Positions 52,021 through 60,608 of a stretch of 64,000 nucleotides of DNA are shown one piece after another. Source of the stretch: Pseudomonas crudilactis (GTDB lineage: Bacteria; Pseudomonadota; Gammaproteobacteria; Pseudomonadales; Pseudomonadaceae); the NCBI RefSeq assembly GCF_013433315.1, contig NZ_WXVV01000028.1, positions 28,465-92,464 of the forward strand, written 5' to 3'. The notes under the pieces were generated by a model. That model had not been told where the DNA came from, ran no database searches, and saw nothing but the letters and a program-made list of their open reading frames with translations. A program made the position numbers and the translations under genes. Numbering within the stretch: position 1 is the stretch's first letter; every line of letters starts with the position of its first letter.

Positions 52021-52429
52021 AATCAATCACTCACGATGGCGCCGCACAGGCGCGCAGATTCGGGCCGGACACGACGCGGCAATAGGCGTGGCTGTCCTGG
52101 CAGGGATATCAAGAAGCAGGGGGCTGTCGCGGTTCTTTAACGGACGCGATCAGACAGATCGGGCGATATCCGGCGGGCGTGCGGAGTGACGCAGCTTGGA
52201 ACGGCGCAGGGCCATGGGGAGATTGACGATACGATTCATACGCCGCCCCTGTGGGAGAGGGCGCGCAGGGTAGAGACGTTCAACGATTCTGCTTGTTGTA
52301 GTGACGTACTCATAACGCGTGTTTCCGTTGGCGGAAAACGTCGGTGGCGGGGGATGCCCGCCGACCGGTGTGCCCGGATAGTAAGGGGGAATTCGCGGGC
52401 GTGTAAACGGAAGATTCGCAGGCCAGGGT
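52021..52429 (-). other. 409-bp leader region of the second puuA, two overlapping tiny ORFs
   Basis: No gene of normal size. On the minus strand, upstream of the second puuA, an ATG at 52313 opens a 25-codon frame (MSTSLQQAESLNVSTLRALS then HRGGV) whose stop overlaps the ATG at 52239 of a 29-codon frame (MNRIVNLPMALRRSKLRHSA ...). The overlap is GTATGA. Ribosome sites are weak. They may be leader peptides; the promoter should lie between about 52313 and 52400. Confidence 0.35.
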
Positions 52430-53773
52430 TCAGCGCATCAGGTGAAAGCCCAGCCCGGCGAGGGCGCAAACGATCAACACGCTGATCACGCCGCGTTTGA
52501 AAACGAACAAGGCCAACGCCGCCGCAACCGCCAGCATCAGCGAAAACAGATCCAGTGCCCCGGCAAAACCGTTCGGCCACAACACGTGATAGGCGAAAAA
52601 ACACGCCAGATTCACAATCACCCCGACCACGGCGGCAGTGATTGCCGTCAGCGGTGCGGTGAACTTCAGTTCGTTGTGCGTCGATTCCACCAACGGCCCG
52701 CCGGCGAGGATGAACAGAAACGAGGGCAGAAAGGTGAACCAGGTCACCAGCGTTGCTGCCAGTGCGCCGGCGGCAAACGCATGCTCGGGACCGAAGGCCG
52801 GTTGCACATAGGCACCGACGAAACCGACAAACGCCACCACCATGATCAGCGGTCCCGGCGTGGTTTCGCCAAGTGCGAGGCCGTCGATCATCTGCGTTGG
52901 TGTCAACCAGCCGTAATGCCCGACGGCGCCCTGATAGACGTAAGGCAGCACCGCGTAAGCGCCACCAAAAGTCAGCAGCGCGGCTTTGGTGAAGAACCAG
53001 GCCATTTGCGTGAACGTGGCGTCCCAGCCGAACAGCGCCGTCAATAACGCCATGGGCAAACACCAGAGCACTGCGCCGATCAACGCCAGACGCAGCAGCT
53101 TCGGCAGGCTGAAACGGGCATGTTCGGGCGCTGGCGTATCGTCGTCGATCAACGCTGCACCGAAGGACTTTTCGTTATTGCGTTGACCGCCATGGCTGAA
53201 CTGCTGCGGCGCGAATCGTCCGCCCAGATAGCCGATCAGCGCGGCCCCGAGGACGATCAAGGGGAAGGGCACATTGAAGGAGAAAATCGCTACGAACGAA
53301 GCCGCGGCAATCGTCCATAGCCACGCATTCTTCAATGCGCGCGAACCAATGCGATGCGCGGCGTGCAGCACGATCGCGGTGATTGCCGGTTTGATTCCGT
53401 AAAACACTCCGGCTACTGCTGGCACATCACCAAAAGCGACGTACAGCCACGACAAGCCAATCAGAATGAACAACGACGGCAACACAAACAGCGCGCCGGC
53501 GATGACACCGCCCCAGCTGCGATGCAGCAGCCAGCCGATGTACGTCGCCAGTTGCTGAGCCTCGGGGCCGGGCAGCAACATGCAGTAGTTGAGCGCGTGC
53601 AGAAAACGCTTTTCGGAGATCCAGCGCCGGCGCTCGACCAGTTCCTGATGCATGATCGCGATCTGCCCGGCCGGGCCGCCGAAACCGATGCAGCCGAGTT
53701 TGAGCCAAAAGCGCCAGGCCTGGCGCAGGGTGACGGGGTCGGGGCGGGGCAGGTGGTTCGGCGCTGTGCTCAA
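52430..53773 (-). CDS. chrA: Chromate transporter ChrA
   Basis: 447 aa, the long-chain bidomain form with two homologous halves. GCIGFGGPAGQIAIMHQELVERRRWISEKRFLHALNYCMLLPGPEAQQLATYIG (about residues 28-85) and LLTFGGAYAVLPYVYQGAVGHYGWLTPTQMIDGLALGETTPGPLIMV are the repeated ChrA signatures. It exports chromate. Start set at TTG 53773 with GGAG 7 bases upstream; the frame further up begins within a repeat. ChrA genes often sit apart from chrB, as here. Confidence 0.92.
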   Translation of the reverse strand: MSTAPNHLPRPDPVTLRQAWRFWLKLGCIGFGGPAGQIAIMHQELVERRRWISEKRFLHALNYCMLLPGPEAQQLATYIGWLLHRSWGGVIAGALFVLPSLFILIGLSWLYVAFGDVPAVAGVFYGIKPAITAIVLHAAHRIGSRALKNAWLWTIAAASFVAIFSFNVPFPLIVLGAALIGYLGGRFAPQQFSHGGQRNNEKSFGAALIDDDTPAPEHARFSLPKLLRLALIGAVLWCLPMALLTALFGWDATFTQMAWFFTKAALLTFGGAYAVLPYVYQGAVGHYGWLTPTQMIDGLALGETTPGPLIMVVAFVGFVGAYVQPAFGPEHAFAAGALAATLVTWFTFLPSFLFILAGGPLVESTHNELKFTAPLTAITAAVVGVIVNLACFFAYHVLWPNGFAGALDLFSLMLAVAAALALFVFKRGVISVLIVCALAGLGFHLMR

Positions 53774-53826
53774 GCGTGACTCCGGAGTTGAATCCTGGCA
53801 GAACGGGTATCTAATCAGACTTTCAA

Positions 53827-54169
53827 CCCTCACCCCAGCCCTCTCCCAGAGGGAGAGGGGGCCGACCGCGGTGTCTGGCGTTATCCATCGACCTGAAAGA
53901 TCGAGTCGATTATGGATTTGGTCTTCAGCTAAGGGTCAGAGGGAGAGGGGGCCGACCGAGGTGTCTTGCGTTATCCATCGACCTGGAAGATCGAGTCGAT
54001 TATGGATTTGGTTATCAGCCGCATGGGCTGACGCAGGCGTCAGGCATCGTCCATCGATCTGACAGATCCCATCGATTATGGATTCACCTCAGCCACTTCA
54101 GGTCGGCGTACTTCTGCAATATCCCCCAATCAGTCCCCTCTCCCTCAGGGAGAGGGCTAGGGTGAGGGG
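53827..54169. repeat. 178-bp-type element, expanded copy
   Basis: 343 bp from CCCTCACCCCAGCCCTCTCC to GAGAGGGCTAGGGTGAGGGG with three copies of the core phrase TCGATTATGGATT in the middle. The left half is partly duplicated, with GGGAGAGGGGGCCGACCG appearing twice. The right terminus supplies the end of the neighbouring LysR gene. No other gene is seen in the chrA-LysR gap. Confidence 0.85.
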
Positions 54170-55092
54170 CTTTTGCTTTTCAGGCATGCGCCAGACTCCA
54201 ACGCGACGCCACACCCAAACAGCTTCCGCGCCTCGGCAAAACATTTCTCGGCAATCGCCGAACGCGGCTCGGTCTTGCGCATCACCAGGCCCAGCGGCGC
54301 CAGCACACTGGCATCCGGCAACTGCATGAACGACAGGTGTTCGATCGGCTCTTCCAGGCCACTGTCGAGCGGCATGATTGCGCAGCAGAAGCCTTGGTGA
54401 ATCGCTTGCAACAGCTGATAGGTCGAATCGCTTTCCATGATTGGCTGCGGGCTGAGCCCACGGCTGCGAAAGCTGAAGTCGATGGATTTACGATAATGCA
54501 TGCCAGTAGTGATCATCCCCAGCGGCAGTTCGGCGGCGTCTTCCCAGCTCATTTCCGTGCCTTCGAAATGGAAATGCCGGTTGTCGTAGAGCAACCCTAC
54601 GCGCGTTTCACCAATCTCGAAAAACTCGAAATAGTTCGGGTTGACGTGATCGAGGTAGCACACGCCCAAGTCCAGTTGGTTATTGCCCAGCCCGGCGATG
54701 ATCTCATCGGAACTGAGCGACGACAGGCTGAACTTCAACTCCGGATACGTCCCCGACAAACCCTGAATGTAATTGACCGGATTGAAGCTGCTCAGCGGCA
54801 CCAGACCCAGACGCAAACTGCCCACCAGCTGCCCGCGACACGCCGCCGCTTCGGCAAACAAGCCATCGTGTGCCGCCAGCAAAGTGCGCGCCCAGGCCAG
54901 CACACGTTCGCCAGCCTGGGTGAAACCTTCAAAGCGCTGGCCACGGTTGACCAGCACCAGATCCAGCTCGTCTTCCAGATTACGCAGGCGCATCGACAAC
55001 GTCGGTTGGGTGATGTGGCAGCGTGCGGCGGCCTGGCCGAAGTGACGGGTTTCGTCCAGCGCGATCAGGAACTTGAGTTGCTTGATGTCCAC
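54157..55092 (-). CDS. LysR-type transcriptional regulator
   Basis: 311 aa from GTG 55092 (AGGTG 6 bases upstream). N-terminal helix-turn-helix (LKFLIALDETRHFGQAAARCHITQPTLSMRLRNLEDELDLVLVNR) and effector domain. It is divergent from moaB 288 bp away. The last residues (KSKSPSP) and the stop codon are encoded by the right terminus of the intergenic element, so the natural C-terminus has probably been replaced by element sequence. Confidence 0.9.
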   Translation of the reverse strand: MDIKQLKFLIALDETRHFGQAAARCHITQPTLSMRLRNLEDELDLVLVNRGQRFEGFTQAGERVLAWARTLLAAHDGLFAEAAACRGQLVGSLRLGLVPLSSFNPVNYIQGLSGTYPELKFSLSSLSSDEIIAGLGNNQLDLGVCYLDHVNPNYFEFFEIGETRVGLLYDNRHFHFEGTEMSWEDAAELPLGMITTGMHYRKSIDFSFRSRGLSPQPIMESDSTYQLLQAIHQGFCCAIMPLDSGLEEPIEHLSFMQLPDASVLAPLGLVMRKTEPRSAIAEKCFAEARKLFGCGVALESGACLKSKSPSP

Positions 55093-55380
55093 GATGGCAC
55101 CTGCTCGATGGAAAATTTTTGATTGAGTATTGACGCAGATGCGCGAGACGCACGAAAGCGCAGGGTGCGACGATCTCACTTGAACGGTTATCCGTCCAAT
55201 CGGAAGTGTTTAAGTGACTATCGATCAGCTCTATCAGGGCCGGTTTTACTGGCCTTGAACAATGTGAAAGGCACCGATAGAGCCGGTCGATAATGTGGTT
55301 GGCCAGAGTGATTAGACAGTACTCATAAGTGGCACTTAGGCTGCTCGGCAATCTTGATTAAATGCTGCCGGAGAACTGTC
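55093..55380. promoter_or_regulatory. LysR/moaB divergent control region with nested inverted repeats
   Basis: 288 bp without a gene. Inverted arms GCTCTATC (55228-55235) and GATAGAGC (55276-55283) enclose GGCC...GGCC, so the region can fold into a nested hairpin. It could be a LysR binding site or part of a structured moaB leader; nothing decides between the two. Confidence 0.45.
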
Positions 55381-55920
55381 ATGAGCGCAAAAGCCGATGC
55401 CCTGTTTGTCCCCCTGAACATCGCCGTGCTGACGGTCAGCGATACTCGCGATTACGCCAGCGACACCTCGGGCCAGTTGCTGGTCAGTCGCTTGCTGGAG
55501 GCCGGTCATACACTGAGCGAGCGCAACCTGCTCAAGGACGATCTGTACAAGATCCGCGCCCAGGTGGCGAACTGGATTGCCGACGACACCGTTCAAGTGG
55601 TGCTGATTACTGGCGGCACTGGCTTCACCGGTCGCGACAGCACGCCGGAAGCGGTGGCCTGCTTGTTTGATAAGCAGATTGACGGCTTCGGCGAACTGTT
55701 CCGGGCGATTTCGATTCTGGATATTGGCACGTCCACCGTGCAAAGCCGCGCGCTGGCCGGGCTGTCGAACGGCACGCTGGTGTGCTGCCTGCCGGGCTCG
55801 ACCGGTGCCTGCCGCACGGCGTGGGAAGGCATTCTTGCCGAGCAACTCGACAACCGTCATCGCCCGTGCAACTTCGTTCCGCACTTGAAAGCCGTGCAAG
55901 CCTGCGGAACACGTGGATGA
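55381..55920 (+). CDS. moaB: Molybdopterin biosynthesis protein MoaB
   Basis: 179 aa. MogA/MoaB-fold protein acting on molybdopterin adenylylation: NIAVLTVSDTRDYASDTSGQLL, LITGGTGFTGRDSTPEAV (about 76-93) and LVCCLPGSTGACRTAWEGIL (about 130-150) are the family signatures. Start at the ATG with GGAGAA upstream. It overlaps moeA by ATGA (55917-55920). In this genome it could supply the cofactor for the paoABC complex, though the pathway serves all molybdoenzymes. Confidence 0.94.
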   Translation: MSAKADALFVPLNIAVLTVSDTRDYASDTSGQLLVSRLLEAGHTLSERNLLKDDLYKIRAQVANWIADDTVQVVLITGGTGFTGRDSTPEAVACLFDKQIDGFGELFRAISILDIGTSTVQSRALAGLSNGTLVCCLPGSTGACRTAWEGILAEQLDNRHRPCNFVPHLKAVQACGTRG

Positions 55921-57122
55921 ATCGTTCACCGTTGATGCCGGTCGAAGACGCACTCGACCAGTTGTTGCGCATGGCTGATCAGCAAGCGTTGGCAGACAGT
56001 GAAGTGCTGCCGCTGGATGACGCGCGTGGGCGGGTGCTGGCCAGTGATCTGGTGGCAACACTCGACTTGCCGCCGTGGCCGAACAGCGCCATGGACGGTT
56101 ACGCGCTCAATCTCGCCGATCTGCACCGTCAGCCGTTGAGGGTCTCGCAAAAGGTTTACGCCGGGCAGGCGCCGGATACCTTGCTGCCCGGCACCTGCGC
56201 ACGGATTTTTACCGGCGCACCGCTGCCGCCCGGCGCCACCTGCGTCGAGATGCAGGAGAACGTCGACGTGCTGGAGGACGGCCGCGTGCGCTTCTTGCAG
56301 CCGCTGAAGGCGGGGCAGAACATCCGCGCGCAAGGTCAGGAAAATCGCGTCGGCGACATCCTGCTGCGCGCCGGCAAACGCCTTGGACCATTCGAACTGG
56401 CAGTCGCCGCCGGGCAAGGGCTGGCGCAACTGCACGTGGTGCGTCGCCCGCGTGTGGCGCTGCTATCGACCGGTGATGAACTGGTCGAGCCGGGCCAGCC
56501 ACTGCGGCCCGGCAGCATCTACAACAGCAACCGCGTATTGCTCGGCCACTGGTTGCGGGAGCTGGGCTGCGAAGTGATCGACGCCGGCATCCTCCCGGAT
56601 CGCCCGGCGCAGACGCGGCTCAAGCTTGAGCAACTGCAAGTGGCGACCGACCTGATTCTGACCACGGGCGGGGTATCTGCCGGTGATGCCGACTGCCTCG
56701 GACAGGTGCTGCGCGACAACGGCAAACCGCTGTTGTGGAAACTCGCGATCAAGCCTGGAAAACCGCTGACCGTGGGCCATTTCGGCACGGTGCCGGTGAT
56801 TGGCCTGCCGGGTAATCCGACATCGGCACTGGTGACCTTCGGTTTGTTGGCGCGGCCGTATCTGCTGCGCATACAAGGTGTCGAAGACGTCATGCCGTTG
56901 AGTTTCACCGTCAACGCAGGTTTCGATTGGCACAAGGCTGGCAGCCGTCGCGAATACCTGAGAGTGAAACTGGAGGCGGGGCGAGCGGTGCTTTATTCCA
57001 ATCAAAGCTCCGGCGTCCTGCTCGGCGCGACCTGGGCCGACGGCCTGGTGGAAATCCCTGAAAACAGCACGCACAACCTCGGCGACCCGCTGCGCTTCAT
57101 CCCCTTCAACGAACTGTTCTGA
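55917..57122 (+). CDS. moeA: Molybdopterin molybdenumtransferase MoeA
   Basis: 401 aa, normal length. Inserts molybdenum into adenylated molybdopterin. Visible: EVLPLDDARGRVLASDLVATLDLPPWPNSAMDGYAL (about residue 30), PLPPGATCVEMQENVD, VALLSTGDELVEPGQPLRPGSIYNSN (about 180), TTGGVSAGDADCLG (about 245) and GLPGNPTSALVTFGLLARPYLLRIQG. Start overlaps the moaB stop, so the two form an operon. Confidence 0.95.
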   Translation: MNRSPLMPVEDALDQLLRMADQQALADSEVLPLDDARGRVLASDLVATLDLPPWPNSAMDGYALNLADLHRQPLRVSQKVYAGQAPDTLLPGTCARIFTGAPLPPGATCVEMQENVDVLEDGRVRFLQPLKAGQNIRAQGQENRVGDILLRAGKRLGPFELAVAAGQGLAQLHVVRRPRVALLSTGDELVEPGQPLRPGSIYNSNRVLLGHWLRELGCEVIDAGILPDRPAQTRLKLEQLQVATDLILTTGGVSAGDADCLGQVLRDNGKPLLWKLAIKPGKPLTVGHFGTVPVIGLPGNPTSALVTFGLLARPYLLRIQGVEDVMPLSFTVNAGFDWHKAGSRREYLRVKLEAGRAVLYSNQSSGVLLGATWADGLVEIPENSTHNLGDPLRFIPFNELF

Positions 57123-57139
57123 CCTCACCACCAATCAAA

Positions 57140-57232
57140 CTGTAGGAGTGAGCCTGCTCGCGATGAAGGAGGGTCAGTCGACGAAGATGTTGAGTGGGCC
57201 GGCGCCATCGCGAGCAGGCTCACTCCTACAAT
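57140..57232. repeat. REP pair, GAGTGAGCCTGCTC variant
   Basis: Inverted pair of about 93 bp with the variant core TGTAGGAGTGAGCCTGCTCG. It lies between moeA and the convergent bestrophin gene. Confidence 0.88.
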
Positions 57233-57302
57233 GGTTTTGTGGTTGTCATCAATATCCGCGGTGTACGCTCCCACAGGGTTTCGGGGTGCCTGGAGAGAAG
57301 GA

Positions 57303-58199
57303 TCAGCTCAATACATAGTCCACCGGCTTCAACGCTGGCGGCACCTCTGCGCCAAGCTCGGCGAGGATGTCGCGCTCGATGGTGCGCACCAGCGCATCGG
57401 TGGGCAGGTCGTTTTCGTCGCGGCCGAACGGGTCTTCCAGCTCATCGGCAATCGCATCCAGGCCAAAAAACGTGTAGCTGACAATTGCTGTGAACAGCGG
57501 TGTCAGCCAGCCCAGCGGTTCGGCCATGGCAAACGGCAGCAGGATGCAAAACAGATAAATCGTCCGGTGCAACAACAGCGTGTAAGGAAACGGCAGTGGC
57601 GTGGTTTTGATCCGCTCACACACGGCTTGCGCTTGGGTCAGGCTGGTCAGGTGATTGGCCAGCAACATGTAGCGCCATTCCGTCAGCTCACCGTTCTGAT
57701 GCAGATCGGAACACTGCTGGCCGACCGTCTGCAGAATCCGCCCGCTGTAATCCGGCGTCTGCGGATCGGGTTTGGGCATGATCCATTGGCTGCTCGCATC
57801 GGCCTCGCTTTCCTTGCGCAATCGCGCGTTCAACGCATGGGCGAAGCCGCACAGGTTGAGCAACAACGGCTTGCGCTCAGCCGATTCACGAATCACATGG
57901 GTTTCACGGATCACCGAGCGAATGTGCACGATCACCTCGCCCCAGGCCTTGCGTGCCTCATACCAGCGGTCATAGCAAGCGTTGTTGCGAAAACTCATGA
58001 AGATCGACAGCGACAAACCGAGCAAGGTAAACGGCGTGGCGTTGACCTTGGTGAAGTTGCTCGGATGAAGGATTTCCACCAGCACGATAGCCGAGGCGAG
58101 CAGGGTGACCATCAACGTGCGCATGGCGATGCGCTTGGCAATCGAACCCTTGAGGGTGAAGAGAATGGCGAACTGGCTGACCTTGGGTCTGATGATCAT
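57303..58199 (-). CDS. Bestrophin-family (UPF0187) channel protein
   Basis: 298 aa. Bacterial bestrophin homologue, an inner-membrane anion/cation channel: FTLLGLSLSIFMSFRNNACYDRWYEARKAWGEV (about residue 57) and SYTFFGLDAIADELEDPFGRDENDLP near the C-terminus, where the acidic cluster is the family's calcium-clasp-like site. Two pairs of hydrophobic helices are visible. It is convergent with moeA and lies just downstream of moaA on the same strand. Confidence 0.92.
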   Translation of the reverse strand: MIIRPKVSQFAILFTLKGSIAKRIAMRTLMVTLLASAIVLVEILHPSNFTKVNATPFTLLGLSLSIFMSFRNNACYDRWYEARKAWGEVIVHIRSVIRETHVIRESAERKPLLLNLCGFAHALNARLRKESEADASSQWIMPKPDPQTPDYSGRILQTVGQQCSDLHQNGELTEWRYMLLANHLTSLTQAQAVCERIKTTPLPFPYTLLLHRTIYLFCILLPFAMAEPLGWLTPLFTAIVSYTFFGLDAIADELEDPFGRDENDLPTDALVRTIERDILAELGAEVPPALKPVDYVLS

Positions 58200-58235
58200 G
58201 CTGTGCGGTTCCGATAACCGATGAAACGGGCGGGA

Positions 58236-59234
58236 TCAGCCGCCGGTCATGTTCATGAAGCGCACGACCTGAACATCGTCGTTCACTTCGAAATTATGTC
58301 GATACGGCTTGAGTTTCATCGCCTCGACGATGGCTTTCTCCAGCCGCTGCGGTTGCCCCGGATGCGCACGCAGCACCGCTTTCAGATCCACCGAATGCTC
58401 GTTACCCAGACACAGTAGCAGGCGCCCTTCGACGGTGAGGCGTACGCGGTTGCAGGTGCCACAAAAGTTGTGGCTGTGCGGCGAGATAAAACCCAGGCGA
58501 ATCTCCGGCGCCTCGGCCAGCCGCCAGTAGCGCGACGGGCCTTGCGTCGATTCCGCCGAGTCGATCAGGGTATAGCGCTCGGCAATCTTTTCGCGCACCT
58601 GCTCGCTGGAGAAAAACGACTCGGCGCGGCTGTGTTCACTGATGATCCCCAGCGGCATCTCTTCGATGAAAGAGACGTCGAGCTGCCGGTCAATGGCGAA
58701 GCTCACCAGATCGTTGATCTCTTGATCATTACGGCCCTGCATCACCACGACGTTGAGTTTAGTGCGGGTAAAACCGGCCTTGCGCGCTGCATCTATGCCG
58801 TTGATCACCTGCGCCAGATCACCGGTGCGGGTCATCTGTTTGAAGCGCTGCGGATCAAGGCTGTCGAGGCTGATGTTCAGGCGTTTGACCCCGGCGTCGA
58901 ACAGCGGCGCGGCGAGTTTGCCCAGTTGTGAACCGTTGGTGGTCATGCACAGTTCGCGCAGGCCGGGCAGGGCGGCGATCTGCTCGCACAACTTGACCAC
59001 GCCTGGGCGAATCAAGGGTTCGCCACCGGTGAGGCGAATCTTGCGCGTGCCGAGGGCAACGAAGCTCTGCGCCACTTGATAGATCTCTTCCAGCGTCAGC
59101 ACTTGCTGGCGTGGCAGAAACTGCATGTCTTCGGCCATGCAATAGACGCAGCGGAAGTCGCAGCGGTCGGTCACCGACATGCGCAGATAGTCGACGCGGC
59201 GGTTGTAACCATCGATCAAGACGCGCTCTGACAA
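58236..59234 (-). CDS. moaA: GTP 3',8-cyclase MoaA
   Basis: 332 aa. Radical-SAM enzyme that starts molybdopterin synthesis from GTP. First cluster CDFRCVYC (about residues 24-31, CX3CX2C) and GGEPLIRPG are typical, the second Fe-S cluster is bound by NFCGTCNRVRLTVEGRLLLCLG, and the C-terminal GG of MTGG is conserved for the mechanism. The start is a TTG before SERVLIDGYNRRVDYLR with GAGG upstream; the longer frame to 59369 does not look coding. Confidence 0.94.
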   Translation of the reverse strand: MSERVLIDGYNRRVDYLRMSVTDRCDFRCVYCMAEDMQFLPRQQVLTLEEIYQVAQSFVALGTRKIRLTGGEPLIRPGVVKLCEQIAALPGLRELCMTTNGSQLGKLAAPLFDAGVKRLNISLDSLDPQRFKQMTRTGDLAQVINGIDAARKAGFTRTKLNVVVMQGRNDQEINDLVSFAIDRQLDVSFIEEMPLGIISEHSRAESFFSSEQVREKIAERYTLIDSAESTQGPSRYWRLAEAPEIRLGFISPHSHNFCGTCNRVRLTVEGRLLLCLGNEHSVDLKAVLRAHPGQPQRLEKAIVEAMKLKPYRHNFEVNDDVQVVRFMNMTGG

Positions 59235-59557
59235 GGAAGCCTCGCAGGAGTGAAAACCGCTGTGGAAAGAGTGGGGGCAACGTAGGTTATGGGCAACGTT
59301 CCATGGCGTCCAATCACTGTTAGTGACTGATCGATTGACGCCATCGATGACCCGATTTTTGAGTATCACAGATCATGGATACACCGCTTAGCACTGAGGG
59401 AGCTGTGTTGGCCGAGAATGACGGGGATTGCACCGATCACCGTGGGAGCGAGCTTGCTCGCGAAGGCGTCAGGTCAGACAACGTTGATGTTGAATGTACT
59501 GGCCTCTTCGCGAGCAAGCTCGCTCCCACAGGGGAGGGTGATGAACTTGAGAGTGGC
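59235..59557. other. Gap moaA-CAP protein with REP pair
   Basis: 323 bp upstream of moaA and downstream of the second CAP gene. The part 59300-59440 is a presumed promoter region with an AT-rich stretch; the rest holds a REP pair. Confidence 0.5.
59441..59533. repeat. REP pair (REPIN)
   Basis: Inverted REP pair of about 93 bp between the moaA start and the CAP-protein stop. Confidence 0.9.
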
Positions 59558-60409
59558 TTACTGAGCGCCGAACATCGCGGTCCAGTAGATGCCGGCACTG
59601 CTTTTCGGGTCGGTCGCGTAGGCGGCGCCGAGTTCCTGATATTGCGGGTTCATCAGGTTGGCGCAGTGGCCGGGGCTGGCGAGCCAGCCTTCGACGACTT
59701 TGTGCACGGTGTCTTGCCCGGCGGCGATGTTTTCGCCGACCTGTTGGCCGCTGTAACCGGCGAGTTCCGCGCGATCGCCCGGGGTGCGGCCGTCGCGGTC
59801 CTTGTGGTCGAAGTAATTGTTGTTGGCCATGTCGCGGCTGTGATCCTGGGCGATCGTGCCCAGTGTTGCATTCCAGGCCAAGGGTGCGGCAGCGGCGAAA
59901 GCCTGACCACCACACTGACGCGCCTGGCTGCGAGCGACGTTGAGTTCACTGAGCAATTTCTGCCCCTCACTTTGCGCATCGCCCAACTTGGCCGACAGCA
60001 GTGGCCGCGCCAGCACGATGCGCCAGTCACGGTCATCGCGGCTGACACCGACATCGACAAACTGCGGATCAAGCACTACCTGACAGAAACTCTCCTGAAT
60101 CGCCTGCATCGCCGACGCCGCATCGCGCGGGCCGTTGAGGGTGATCGCCTGCACATTGACCATCGGGTAGCTGGCGCTGGCCATGGCTTGCTGCAGATCG
60201 ACAGCACCGGTGGCGCGTAATCTCAGCCGTGGATCAGCTGACAGCGGTGGCAGTTCATTCGACGCCTGACTGCCGCAACGCTGCGGCTGGCTGCGGTAGC
60301 TGTTGATCGACTCGATCAATTGCGATTCATCGCCGGCCAGCGCCGGGATGGCAAACACAATGCCCACGGACAACGCGGCAAGACGCAAAACGGATGGCAT
60401 GAAGCGCAT
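59558..60409 (-). CDS. Secreted CAP-domain protein (paralogue)
   Basis: 283 aa with signal peptide (LRLAALSVGIVFAIPALA). CAP domain in the C-terminal half: AQDHSRDMANNNYFDHKDRDGR, GENIAAGQD (about 232) and WLASPGHCANLMNPQYQELG. The first half contains a second CAP-like unit starting SINSYRSQPQRC. It matches the protein at 7268-8134 across its full length, including the C-terminal YWTAMFGAQ. Start fixed by GGGAG before the ATG. Role unknown; likely extracytoplasmic. Confidence 0.9.
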   Translation of the reverse strand: MRFMPSVLRLAALSVGIVFAIPALAGDESQLIESINSYRSQPQRCGSQASNELPPLSADPRLRLRATGAVDLQQAMASASYPMVNVQAITLNGPRDAASAMQAIQESFCQVVLDPQFVDVGVSRDDRDWRIVLARPLLSAKLGDAQSEGQKLLSELNVARSQARQCGGQAFAAAAPLAWNATLGTIAQDHSRDMANNNYFDHKDRDGRTPGDRAELAGYSGQQVGENIAAGQDTVHKVVEGWLASPGHCANLMNPQYQELGAAYATDPKSSAGIYWTAMFGAQ

Positions 60410-60608
60410 GGAAATCTCCCTGGAGCTGAATGCGCCCATGATGCGCGAAACGACCCCGGTGAGTGCAATGTCTTTTTTCTTCATTCGGCCGGTTTTCTGC
60501 GCAACTTTGCCGATGGATTTGCCGTCTACACTCACCGAAGACCCCGCAAACCGGGTGTCTCCCCGACGTAACACCTTGCCCGCATCGGGCGCTGCCGGAA
60601 GAACACAC

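Noticed and set aside
50902..52140. 412-codon plus-strand frame opposite the second puuA
   Set aside because: Antisense shadow; no coding evidence.
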